DNA from: JADHUC01 sp964617665
GTDB lineage: Bacteria > Planctomycetota > Planctomycetia > Pirellulales > Pirellulaceae
Assembly (NCBI GenBank): GCA_964617665.1
Contig: CAZUAH010000311.1
Span: 1 to 15,751 of the forward strand
Direction: 5' to 3'
DNA: 15,751 bases
Each line of letters opens with the position of its first letter. The first letter of the stretch is position 1. Under the pieces are notes generated by a model, which saw only the letters and a list, made by a program, of their open reading frames with translations, did not search any database and was not told the DNA's origin. The translations under genes were made by a program, and so were the position numbers. Positions 7,465 through 14,913 of this stretch are shown piece by piece.

Positions 7465-9659
7465 ACGCAACTCGCACGCTCACATTTCTGTGGACTCCCT
7501 GGTCGGCTGTCGTGTCGGTGGTCCTGGTACTGGTTACGGCGGTATTGTGCTTCGCCGCTTGGCGACGTAGCGGGTACCGCACCTCGCTGGGCCTGCTGGA
7601 ACTGTTGAGGTTGACGCTCGTCATCCTTGCCGCGTTGATGCTCAATCAGCCCGAGTTCATCCAGGAATTCCGGCCCGAAGAGAAGCCGTCAGTTGCCGTG
7701 CTATGGGATGAGTCGCCCAGTATGGAAACACGCGATGCGGAATCTAATGATCCAGCGGCAACTTCGCTTGTGTCGCGGCGAGAGGCAATCGCGGCGCTGA
7801 CCGAAGCGTCATTTTGGAGCGAACTGCACGAACGAGTCGACGTTGTGATTCAGCCGTTTTCGGCGACGGAGGGCGGAGGCGGCAGCAACCTGCACGAACC
7901 GCTGGCCAAAGCCCCAGGCAAGTACAAGAACCTGGTTGGCGCGGTGCTAGTTTCCGACGGCGATTGGAACGAGGGCCTGCCGCCCGTCCAGGCCGCGACG
8001 CTTCTACGCTTGAAAGGCGTGCCCGTGTTCGCCGTGCCGGTAGGCAAGCCTACTCGATTGCCGGACGTCGAATTGCTCAGTCTTGACGCGCCAACGTTTG
8101 GAGTCGCCGGTAAATCCGTGCGAGTTCCGTTTACGGTCGAAAGCTCGCTTCCGCGTGACTACGTAGCGACCGTCGTATTGCGCACCTCGGATGGCGAGGA
8201 GGTGTCGAAGGATATCCGCATTGGCGCGATGGGACGCATCAACGACTGGGTCGTGTGGAAGCCGAATGATGTTGGCGACCTGACTTTGACGCTGGACGTG
8301 TCGACGCACAGCGACGAAACGCTGACGGACAACAACCGATTAACTGCGCCGATTTCGATTCGCGAAGAGAAGCTACGTGCACTGGTCATCGAATCGTATC
8401 CGCGATGGGAATACCGCTACCTCCGCAATGCGTTGTCGCGCGATCCAGGCGTCGAAGTGTCGTGCTTGCTCTTTCATCCGGGACTCAGCAAAGTGGGCGG
8501 CGGCAGCAAGGACTACATCAAACAGTTCCCCAGCGGCCTGGACGAACTGTCGCAGTTCGACGTCGTCTTCCTGGGCGACGTGGGGCTGGGTGACGGTCAA
8601 TTGACGGACGAGCAGTGCGAGTGGCTGAAAGGTCTTGTCGAACACCAGGCAAGCGGAATTGTCTTCATGCCGGGGTGGGAGGGGCGGCAGTTCTCGTTGC
8701 TGGACACTGAATTGGACGAACTGTACCCCGTTGTGCTCGACGAAGTGCAGTTGAGCGGTTGGGGATCTCGAACGCCCTGCCACTTCGAACTCACGGAACT
8801 AGGACGCCGAAGTCTGCTAACAAAACTGGCCGACACAGAAGAAGAAAACGTGGAAGTCTGGGAAGGATTACCAGGTTTTCAATGGTACGCCCCGGTCGAG
8901 CGAGCTCGGGCGGGTAGCGAAGTGCTGGCCGTGCACAAGGATATCGAGAACAAGTTCGGCCGCTTGCCATTGCTCGTGACACGCACCTACGGAGCCGGCA
9001 AGGTGCTATTCATGGGAACCGACGGCGCGTGGCGATGGCGCAAAGGCGTCGAGGACAAATACCACTATCGTTTCTGGGGCCAGGTTGTGCGTTGGATGGC
9101 GTACCAACGCAACATGGCCAAGGGCGAAACGATGCGGCTGTACTATTCGCCGGACCAGCCGCAAATCGACCGCACGCTCACGCTGAGCGCGAACGTGATG
9201 GACCGAAGCGGCGAACCTCTCCACAGCGGCGATGTGACGGCGCGGATCACGGCCCCTTCGGGGGAGGCACAGACAATAGGTTTTGTGTCCTCCGGCGACC
9301 AGTGGGGAGCGTTTTCAGCCCGATTCACTGCCAAGGAGCCCGGTAATCATCAAGTTGTGCTTGCATGCAAGCAAACCGGCGCAACCCTTGAGGCGTCTTT
9401 CTTTGTACAGGGCGTGGCGACCGAACGCGTTGGCCGTCCGGCGCGGCCGGAGGTGCTTGAAGAGATTGCTCGTGTAACGCGGGGCAAGGTGATCGAGGCC
9501 GACAGACTGGACGAGGTCGTGTCGTCACTGGCCAGTTTGCCCGATCCGCCGTCGTCCATACGCCGAGTGCAAGTGTGGAGTCACCCGGCCATGGCCGGCT
9601 TGTTAGTTGCCTTGTTGGGCGTGTTTTGGGTAGGCCGAAAGGCGATCGGACTGATATGA
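7461..9659 (+). CDS. Membrane VWA protein with amidotransferase-like domain
   Basis: 732 residues. GTG 7461 is preferred over GTG 7422 because AAGGAG (7448-7453) lies seven bases upstream and the start overlaps the previous stop as GTGA. TM helices at about 15-33 and 44-62; a VWA-like domain with MIDAS DESPS (83-87), echoing the SPS of the upstream VWA protein. A beta-sandwich stretch at about 200-300 precedes a class-I glutamine-amidotransferase-like fold at about 305-520. Where that fold has its nucleophile elbow, this protein reads GIVFMPGW (399-406), with no Cys in a G-x-C-x-G setting, so hydrolase activity is unlikely. Further beta-rich sequence and a C-terminal TM (about 707-726) complete it. 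Probably a structural envelope subunit of the MoxR complex. Confidence 0.92.
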   Translation: MNATRTLTFLWTPWSAVVSVVLVLVTAVLCFAAWRRSGYRTSLGLLELLRLTLVILAALMLNQPEFIQEFRPEEKPSVAVLWDESPSMETRDAESNDPAATSLVSRREAIAALTEASFWSELHERVDVVIQPFSATEGGGGSNLHEPLAKAPGKYKNLVGAVLVSDGDWNEGLPPVQAATLLRLKGVPVFAVPVGKPTRLPDVELLSLDAPTFGVAGKSVRVPFTVESSLPRDYVATVVLRTSDGEEVSKDIRIGAMGRINDWVVWKPNDVGDLTLTLDVSTHSDETLTDNNRLTAPISIREEKLRALVIESYPRWEYRYLRNALSRDPGVEVSCLLFHPGLSKVGGGSKDYIKQFPSGLDELSQFDVVFLGDVGLGDGQLTDEQCEWLKGLVEHQASGIVFMPGWEGRQFSLLDTELDELYPVVLDEVQLSGWGSRTPCHFELTELGRRSLLTKLADTEEENVEVWEGLPGFQWYAPVERARAGSEVLAVHKDIENKFGRLPLLVTRTYGAGKVLFMGTDGAWRWRKGVEDKYHYRFWGQVVRWMAYQRNMAKGETMRLYYSPDQPQIDRTLTLSANVMDRSGEPLHSGDVTARITAPSGEAQTIGFVSSGDQWGAFSARFTAKEPGNHQVVLACKQTGATLEASFFVQGVATERVGRPARPEVLEEIARVTRGKVIEADRLDEVVSSLASLPDPPSSIRRVQVWSHPAMAGLLVALLGVFWVGRKAIGLI

Positions 9660-9690
9660 TGGAAGGTATGCGACTAGAGTTGGCATCTTC

Positions 9691-9773
9691 TCGTTTAACC
9701 GCAAGCCGGAGGCGTGCGCGTCCAAACGTGGGCATCCTATGCTCAGCGCAAACCTCCGGCTTGCGGTTGGACG
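9691..9773. repeat. Left REP doublet (REPIN-like)
   Basis: The outer arm 9692-9713 carries the core ACCGCAAGCCGGAGGC. The inner arm 9753-9773 is its inverted copy, 19 of 21 matching, after a 39-nt spacer. The pair could form a long hairpin immediately upstream of the transposase ribosome binding site. The same core recurs in the right doublet. Confidence 0.8.
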
Positions 9774-9810
9774 ACTCGGGAAATCTCGACCTGTGCTGTG
9801 GAGGCCGCCC

Positions 9811-10437
9811 ATGATCCACGGCTACCATGTGATCCTGGGAGCGTACGGTTTCTGGCTACCCAACGATCCACGCGGCTCATGGTCCGAGTTCGTAGGCAAG
9901 TGGGAGTTGGTACGATTTGGACGTACAAGCATGTCGATTGAGCGACAAGACTTGGAGACGTTGTCCGATGCCGAACTGGCTCAACGAGAGGAAGCGCGGC
10001 GAGCGCTCAAATACCCGCCGATCCAATTCACGGGCGCGCAAGCCCGCGCCATCGGCAACGGCTTCGCCGACGCATGTCGCCACAGCTCTTACACGATCTG
10101 GGCGTGTTCGATTCTCCCCCAGCACACGCATTTGGTGATCGCTCGCCACACGTACAAAGTCGAACGAATCGTCAACCGGCTGAAGGGTGCATCGACACGC
10201 GAACTGTGCGATGCGGGGCTCCACCCGTTAGCTCGCTTCGCAGCAGAACGAGATCGCCCACCTCGTATGTGGGCAGAACATCAATGGAAGGTCTATCTCG
10301 ACAGCGAAGAGGCAATCGAAGACGCGTTACACTATGTTGAGCAGAATCCGGTTCGCGAAGACAAGAAACCTCAGAAATGGACGTTCGTCACACGTTTTGC
10401 GGGACTGCCGAAGGGCGGTTGGGTGACATATCATTAG
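9811..10437 (+). CDS. rayT: REP-associated tyrosine transposase (RAYT, Y1 family)
   Basis: 208 residues from ATG 9811, with GGAGG at 9800-9804 six bases upstream; an in-frame start at 9739 would begin inside the spacer of the left REP doublet and is rejected. It has the IS200/Y1-type HUH layout: N-terminal GYHVILGAYGFWLPNDPRGS; metal-binding H-x-H as PQHTHLVI (His105, His107); WAEHQWKVYLDS (154-165); and the catalytic Tyr175 in ALHYVEQNPVRE. All expected catalytic residues are present, so it may be active. RAYTs are single-strand DNA transposases associated with dispersal of REP sequences, and intact REP doublets flank it on both sides. Same strand as the operon, so it may be co-transcribed. 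Confidence 0.93.
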   Translation: MIHGYHVILGAYGFWLPNDPRGSWSEFVGKWELVRFGRTSMSIERQDLETLSDAELAQREEARRALKYPPIQFTGAQARAIGNGFADACRHSSYTIWACSILPQHTHLVIARHTYKVERIVNRLKGASTRELCDAGLHPLARFAAERDRPPRMWAEHQWKVYLDSEEAIEDALHYVEQNPVREDKKPQKWTFVTRFAGLPKGGWVTYH

Positions 10438-10468
10438 CAGGTCACGGATATGAAACGCATCCAAAACT

Positions 10469-10545
10469 CGTTTGACCGCAAGCCGGAGGCATACGCTTCG
10501 CAGCGCCCCAACCCACGCGCACGCCTCCGGCTTGCGGTTAAACGA
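10469..10545. repeat. Right REP doublet (REPIN-like)
   Basis: Arms 10469-10490 and 10523-10544 are inverted copies matching at 21 of 22 positions around a 32-nt spacer, with the same core as the left doublet. The outer arm extends to the 31-bp exact match with the left end of the cassette. It begins 31 bp after the transposase stop and ends 20 bp before the next start. Confidence 0.85.
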
Positions 10546-10564
10546 AATTGACAGGACCACACAA

Positions 10565-13219
10565 ATGAGCATCGCACAACGATCGGATCTGTTGCGTCTG
10601 CCGACGACCCTCGAAGGACAGTTGCTCGGCTTCCGCCGCCGCGTGTGGACGATCAAGATGGTGGAAGCGGCATGCATAGCCGTGTTCGCGGTGATCGTCG
10701 CATTCCTTTGCGTCTTTGCGGTGGATCGACTTTGGGATACGCCGTGGTGGCTGCGCATGGACGCTTTTCTGGGAGCAGTGTGCGGGTGCGCGATCGTACC
10801 GTATTACGTGCATCGTTGGATTTGGCGGCGCCGACATTTGGAGCAACTTGCCCGATTGCTCAGCGGCAAGCTGCCTCACCTCGGCGACCAACTCTTAGGC
10901 GTCATCGAATTGGCACACAGTGAAAGCGAACAGAAGCGATCGCGCACGCTTTGTGAGGCTGCGATTCGGCAAGTTGCGCAGGATGCTCAGAAGCGCGATT
11001 TATGCGATGCGACGCCGAATTCGCGATATCGCACGTGGGGGTGGCTCGCCGTGGCATCCATTGCGGCAGCCGTTGGTTTGGCTTTGATTTTCCCTGCAGC
11101 GGCCGCCAACGCTTGGGCGCGATTCCTCACCCCATGGACGAACACGCCTCGTTACACCTTCGCGGCCATCGAGTCGTTGCCCGAACAGATCGTTGTTCCT
11201 CACGGCGAGCCGTTCACTATCTCGGTACGTTTGGCAGAAGGCTCGCTTTGGCATCCGCAGCGGGGCCAGGTCCAACTCGGTGCGCAACTTCCGGTTCAAG
11301 CGTCGCTTCGAGACGGTCGTTACGAATTCGAGTTGCCGGCGCAGATTGCTGCTAGTCGGCTGCATGTGAGCATTGGCGATTCACGACACGATGTGAGGAT
11401 CGAACCCGTGCTTCGTCCCGAACTCACCGCGATCGTCGCCGACGTTACGCTGCCCGAGTATTTGGGCCGGCCGGACGCGCAGAAGAAAGACGTACGTGGC
11501 GGTTCCGTTTCGCTCGTCAAAGGGGCTCGCGCAGCCTTCGTTGCCACCGCCAGCCGCAAGCTGTCCACAGCGACGGTGGACGGCCAACCGCAGACGCCGG
11601 CGGACGCGACGATACGCAGCCCGGAAACGGATGTCGATGGCGGGCGCGAGATCGAATTCCAGTGGGAAGATGAGTTCGGGCTCGCAGGCAAAGAGCCGTT
11701 CACGTTGATGGTCGCGGGATGTGACGATGACGCTCCATCGCTGGCTTGCGAGGACTTGCCGCGGTCGAAGGTGGTGCTCGATTCCGAGCAACTTGCGTTT
11801 CGCGTCAAAGCACAGGACGATTTCGGTGTCAAGCAGATTGGAATGGAATGGCAGGGGATGGAAGGTGCGATTGCCGAAACTCCCGCAAAGGGCGAACGCA
11901 TCCTGGCGGCAGGCGGACACGAGGAAGTGACTGTCGACGCCGCCGGCACGTTCTCGGCTCAAGCGTTGGGAATCGAACCGCAGCCAGTCCATGTGCGGGT
12001 TTTCACCGAAGACTACTTCCCGGACCGCGAGCGCGTTTACTCGCCGACTTACGTCTTGTACGTGCTGAACGCCGAGCAGCATGCCATCTGGATGACGGAG
12101 CAGTTGAGTAAATGGCATCGCCAATCGCTGGAGGTTCGCGACCGCGAGATGCAGTTGTATGAAACGAACAAGCAACTGCGGGACCTTTCGCCAGAGGAAC
12201 TGGATCAGGCCGAAACACGCCGACGCATCGAGAAGCAGGCTGCGGGCGAACGGGGGAACAGCCGCAGGTTGAAGAACTTGGTCAACGCGGGCGAGGAACT
12301 GATTCGTCAGGCTTCCCGCAATCCGGAGTTTGGCGTTGGACATTTGGACAGATGGGCCGAGATGCTGCAGATTCTGAAAGACATCTCGGCCAACCGCATG
12401 CCGTCGGTTGCGGATCTGCTGGATAAAGCCTCGAAAGCCAAGAACGTAGCCACCAGCAAACCGGGCAACCAAGGCCCGATGGCTGGAAAGGTGCGGGCGT
12501 CGGGGGCCGGCGCTCCATCGGAGGAGTCGCCAGACGACAAGGCGAAGCCGTCGAATGTCCCGCAGATCGTGGATGTGGAATCGACGCAACAACCGGCGGA
12601 CAAGGACTCGGGAAAGCCGCCGCCCGACGGTCCCGCCTCCAAGCCAAGACTCACGCTACCTACGACAACACTGATCGGCGGCGGCCCGAAAGAGCCCCCG
12701 CCGCCCTGTCCCGCGGAAGAGAGCATGGACGAGGCGGTGGCCCAGCAACAAGATCTGCTGGCCGAATTCGAGAAGATCGCCAACGAGTTGAACAACATCC
12801 TGGCCAATCTCGAGGGCAGCACCCTAGTCAAGAGACTGAAAGCGGCGTCGCGAGAGCAGTACAAGGTCGCGGGGCGCATCGGTGACCAGTTGAACGACTC
12901 CTTCGGTCTGAGCACGTTCCGCGTGGGGAGTGCCCCGAAAAAGGTCTTTGGAGAACTGGCCGAAGTAGAGGCCAACAGCAGCCAAAACGTCTCCGTTATC
13001 ATGGATGATATGCAGGCCTATTTTGAACGCCGCAGGTTCATGAAGTTCAATACGGTTTTGGAGGACATGAAGAAGCAGGATGTCATCGGCGGTTTGCGCC
13101 AACTCGGCGACGACATACCCCAGGAACACGGACTGTCAATCGCTCAATGCGAATTCTGGTCCGACACGATGGATCGCTGGGCGGAGGATTTGGTCGATCC
13201 TGCCAGCGGCGGTTCGTGA
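10565..13219 (+). CDS. Large three-TM protein (DUF4175-like), N-terminal part
   Basis: 884 residues from ATG 10565, with AGGA (10553-10556) eight bases upstream; the in-frame TTG at 10472 lies inside a REP arm and is rejected. TM helices at about 33-53, 67-86 and 157-180. Beta-rich, probably periplasmic sequence follows (about 195-515), then charged helical sequence (about 520-640), a Pro/Ser/Lys-rich linker (about 640-720) and a further helical part. The topology and the AWARFLTPW segment after TM3 resemble DUF4175-like proteins of planctomycete MoxR operons; that assignment is from memory. The reading frame ends at TGA 13217-13219, but the same frame continues without another stop to 13828. 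The encoded product is therefore probably truncated, or the stop is suppressed or erroneous. Confidence 0.85.
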   Translation: MSIAQRSDLLRLPTTLEGQLLGFRRRVWTIKMVEAACIAVFAVIVAFLCVFAVDRLWDTPWWLRMDAFLGAVCGCAIVPYYVHRWIWRRRHLEQLARLLSGKLPHLGDQLLGVIELAHSESEQKRSRTLCEAAIRQVAQDAQKRDLCDATPNSRYRTWGWLAVASIAAAVGLALIFPAAAANAWARFLTPWTNTPRYTFAAIESLPEQIVVPHGEPFTISVRLAEGSLWHPQRGQVQLGAQLPVQASLRDGRYEFELPAQIAASRLHVSIGDSRHDVRIEPVLRPELTAIVADVTLPEYLGRPDAQKKDVRGGSVSLVKGARAAFVATASRKLSTATVDGQPQTPADATIRSPETDVDGGREIEFQWEDEFGLAGKEPFTLMVAGCDDDAPSLACEDLPRSKVVLDSEQLAFRVKAQDDFGVKQIGMEWQGMEGAIAETPAKGERILAAGGHEEVTVDAAGTFSAQALGIEPQPVHVRVFTEDYFPDRERVYSPTYVLYVLNAEQHAIWMTEQLSKWHRQSLEVRDREMQLYETNKQLRDLSPEELDQAETRRRIEKQAAGERGNSRRLKNLVNAGEELIRQASRNPEFGVGHLDRWAEMLQILKDISANRMPSVADLLDKASKAKNVATSKPGNQGPMAGKVRASGAGAPSEESPDDKAKPSNVPQIVDVESTQQPADKDSGKPPPDGPASKPRLTLPTTTLIGGGPKEPPPPCPAEESMDEAVAQQQDLLAEFEKIANELNNILANLEGSTLVKRLKAASREQYKVAGRIGDQLNDSFGLSTFRVGSAPKKVFGELAEVEANSSQNVSVIMDDMQAYFERRRFMKFNTVLEDMKKQDVIGGLRQLGDDIPQEHGLSIAQCEFWSDTMDRWAEDLVDPASGGS

Positions 13220-13243
13220 CGGGGCTCGAAATCGGCCGGCAGT

Positions 13244-13828
13244 TTGCCGCCATCCATCGTGCTTGAAGTGCTGCAGATTCTGGAAGCCGAAGTCAATCTA
13301 CGCGAGGAAACTCGCGTGGCAGAACAGGCAAAACCCGCCTTGCCCGAAGACGAATACGGTGATCAGGCCGACAAGCTGTCCGACACGCAAGAGGGCTTAG
13401 GGGAACGAGTGGTGGAAGTCATCGAACGGATTCGCGAGTTGCCGGACGGCGAGGCGGACTTCGCTTACGAAATCAAACTGCTTGAAACCGTCGCGATGGT
13501 TATGCACGAGACAACGGAGATTCTCGCTCGACCCGAGACCGGGCCGCCGGCCATCGGTGCCGAGACGGAGATCATCGAACTGCTGCTGCAATCACGCCGC
13601 ATCAATCCGGGCGGCGGCGGTGGCGGAGGTTCGACACCAGGAGGCGGAGGCGGCGGGACGACGCTGGATACTGCGTTGGCGCTGCTGGGTATTGGCGTGA
13701 ACGAGAAGGAAGTTCGCGAGGATCGCGGCGTGAATCAGTCGGTCGGCGATTCAGGGCAGTCGCTACCGGAGGAGTTTCGCGCCGGCTTGGACGAGTATTT
13801 CAATCGACTTGAACACCCGGATGGATAG
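13244..13828 (+). CDS. C-terminal part of the split large membrane protein
   Basis: 194 residues if TTG 13244 is used, but no ribosome binding site precedes it and no ATG or GTG lies nearby. The frame is the same as the preceding gene; counted from after its TGA there are 202 sense codons here. Rejoined, the protein would be 1087 residues including the TGA position. The segment starts with amphipathic helical sequence (LPPSIVLEVLQILEAE), carries a Gly-rich linker of two poly-Gly runs (about 13609-13660), and ends with helical acidic sequence (EEFRAGLDEYFNRLEH). Good codon usage throughout suggests the break is recent, suppressed, or a sequence error. If it really is a nonsense mutation, this is a pseudogene fragment that may no longer be translated. 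Confidence 0.6.
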   Translation: MPPSIVLEVLQILEAEVNLREETRVAEQAKPALPEDEYGDQADKLSDTQEGLGERVVEVIERIRELPDGEADFAYEIKLLETVAMVMHETTEILARPETGPPAIGAETEIIELLLQSRRINPGGGGGGGSTPGGGGGGTTLDTALALLGIGVNEKEVREDRGVNQSVGDSGQSLPEEFRAGLDEYFNRLEHPDG

Positions 13829-13829
13829 G

Positions 13830-13851
13830 AAGTGGCAAGCACTAGCCACTT
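13830..13851 (+). other. Hairpin between split gene and secreted protein gene
   Basis: AAGTGGC (13830-13836) and GCCACTT (13845-13851) form a perfect 7-bp stem with an 8-nt loop, in the 39-bp gap and directly before the ribosome binding site AAGG (13856-13859) of the next gene. It has no T-run. It could stabilise or process the mRNA or modulate downstream initiation; its function is not shown. Confidence 0.35.
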
Positions 13852-13867
13852 GAAGAAGGGCCGATAC

Positions 13868-14743
13868 ATGAACTTGTACGTTCGCCGATTGAGTCGAGTT
13901 GCACTTCTGTCCTTGTGGTTGGTCCCGGGACTCGGGTTCGCCCAAGACGAGGAAGAGAAAGAAGTCCCGCAAGGCTACGAGGATGCGGCGGTGGCAGACG
14001 AGGCGAGGCCTGCCGTCGAAGCTCAGATCGAGGAAGACGCTGGGTCGTTGATCGACGTACTGGTTGGCGCTCTGGCTGAAGACGCCGATCCGAATGTCGC
14101 CAACCTGGAACGGCAGTTCCTTCCTCAGTTCCAGCCGCTCTTGAAGCCAGAATTGGCGTTTATTCGACGGGTATGCCATCTGAACAAGGAGCAACACGAT
14201 CAGATCGCGAAGTCGGCAGACCAGCGGCTTCGAGTTGCCGTCAAGGAATATGCGATCGCGCAAAACAACATGAGGCAGGGAAGAGGGAGATTCCGTGCAC
14301 AGTCCATGCCCGACCCACGCAAACTGGTACAGCAACAGTTGGCAAAGTTGGTGAAACAAAGACTCAGCACCGAGCAGGCAGAGGCGTACCAGCAGGAGTG
14401 TGACAAGCGCAATGCGCAACGCAAACGTGCCGCTGTGCTAGGTCTAGTTGCGAAACTGGACGAGGAACTTGTGCTGACGGTCGAACAGCGCGAGAAGCTG
14501 ATTGAATCGCTGACCTCCAACTGGCAGGACGCGTGGGTGCAGTCGCTTCAGATACTAATCCACAACACTCAGTATCTTCCTCACATCCCCGACCAGCACG
14601 TTGTTCCCTTCCTTAACGAGACGCAGAAGGCCGTCTGGCGCGGGGCACAAAAGCAATCCATGGCCCATGGCGGAGGATTTGGTTTTGCCCCGGTACAGGT
14701 AATGATAGACGACGCTCCCGTGGCAGCCGGCGGCTTTTTTTGA
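13868..14743 (+). CDS. Secreted helical protein, first of a related pair
   Basis: 291 residues from ATG 13868, chosen because AAGG (13856-13859) precedes it and a clean signal peptide follows: basic residues, hydrophobic core LLSLWLVPGLG, predicted cleavage after GFA (about residue 25). An in-frame GTG at 13832 would put an extra 12 residues ahead of the signal. The mature protein is acidic, then mainly helical, with FIRRVCHLNKEQ (98-109) and LTVEQREKL (about 205), patterns that loosely recall the LTxxQ motifs of Spy/CpxP-type periplasmic proteins. The end is Gly/Ala/Phe-rich. It shares order and spacing of motifs with the protein at 14914. It probably belongs to the operon. Function unknown; a periplasmic location is inferred. 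Confidence 0.85.
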   Translation: MNLYVRRLSRVALLSLWLVPGLGFAQDEEEKEVPQGYEDAAVADEARPAVEAQIEEDAGSLIDVLVGALAEDADPNVANLERQFLPQFQPLLKPELAFIRRVCHLNKEQHDQIAKSADQRLRVAVKEYAIAQNNMRQGRGRFRAQSMPDPRKLVQQQLAKLVKQRLSTEQAEAYQQECDKRNAQRKRAAVLGLVAKLDEELVLTVEQREKLIESLTSNWQDAWVQSLQILIHNTQYLPHIPDQHVVPFLNETQKAVWRGAQKQSMAHGGGFGFAPVQVMIDDAPVAAGGFF

Positions 14744-14805
14744 TGTTCGACGAGGTCGAGTTCGTTATCGAGGAGCAGTATACGGACTAGAGCGCATAAC
14801 AATCT

Positions 14806-14827
14806 CCTCTCCCCTTGAGGGGAGAGG
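14806..14827. repeat. Perfect GC-rich hairpin, possible dispersed repeat
   Basis: CCTCTCCCC (14806-14814) and GGGGAGAGG (14819-14827) pair perfectly over 9 bp around a TTGA loop, in the 170-bp gap between the two secreted-protein genes. No T-run follows. Hairpins of this kind recur as dispersed repeats in many bacterial genomes, so a repeat is as likely as a terminator. Confidence 0.5.
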
Positions 14828-14875
14828 GAGGTTGGAACTGCGATCTAAAAACATAGCCTAGACATCCGGTCAGAC

Positions 14876-14891
14876 CGACCAGCTCTGGTCG
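14876..14891. promoter_or_regulatory. Palindrome upstream of the last gene
   Basis: CGACCAG and CTGGTCG are perfect inverted arms separated by CT, ending 22 bp before the start codon of the last gene. The position would suit an operator or a 5'-leader hairpin. No promoter boxes are clear beside it, and no regulator can be proposed. Confidence 0.25.
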
Positions 14892-14913
14892 ACTGCTGGC
14901 CGAGGAGATTCGC

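Larger units (their letters stand above)
9691..10545 (+). mobile_element. RAYT cassette with 31-bp inverted ends
   Basis: An 855-bp block whose first 31 bases (9691-9721) are the exact reverse complement of its last 31 (10515-10545). Each end is itself one arm of a REP doublet, so the order is REP, inverted REP, transposase, REP, inverted REP. It lies between two genes of the MoxR-VWA operon in the same orientation. The right edge stops 8 bp before the AGGA (10553-10556) serving the next gene, so that gene's translation signal is intact. I found no target duplication. RAYT genes normally sit single-copy beside REPs; matching outer ends make this look like a unit that may have arrived as a block. 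Confidence 0.75.

Noticed and set aside
10472..10564. Upstream TTG start for the large membrane protein
   Set aside because: It lies inside a REP arm and would translate the repeat; ATG 10565 has an AGGA site at proper spacing.
9660..10564. Target site duplication around the RAYT cassette
   Set aside because: The bases outside 9691 and 10545 do not repeat; Y1-type enzymes normally make no duplication anyway.
11381..12592. 403-codon minus-strand open frame
   Set aside because: It is codon-aligned antisense to the large membrane protein gene, a usual by-product of coding DNA with few CTA, TTA and TCA codons; no motifs of its own.
13217..13219. TGA as a selenocysteine codon
   Set aside because: I see no convincing bacterial SECIS hairpin just downstream, only a weak CGGC/GCCG stem, and nothing suggests a redox protein. 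Homolog residues at this site would settle it.
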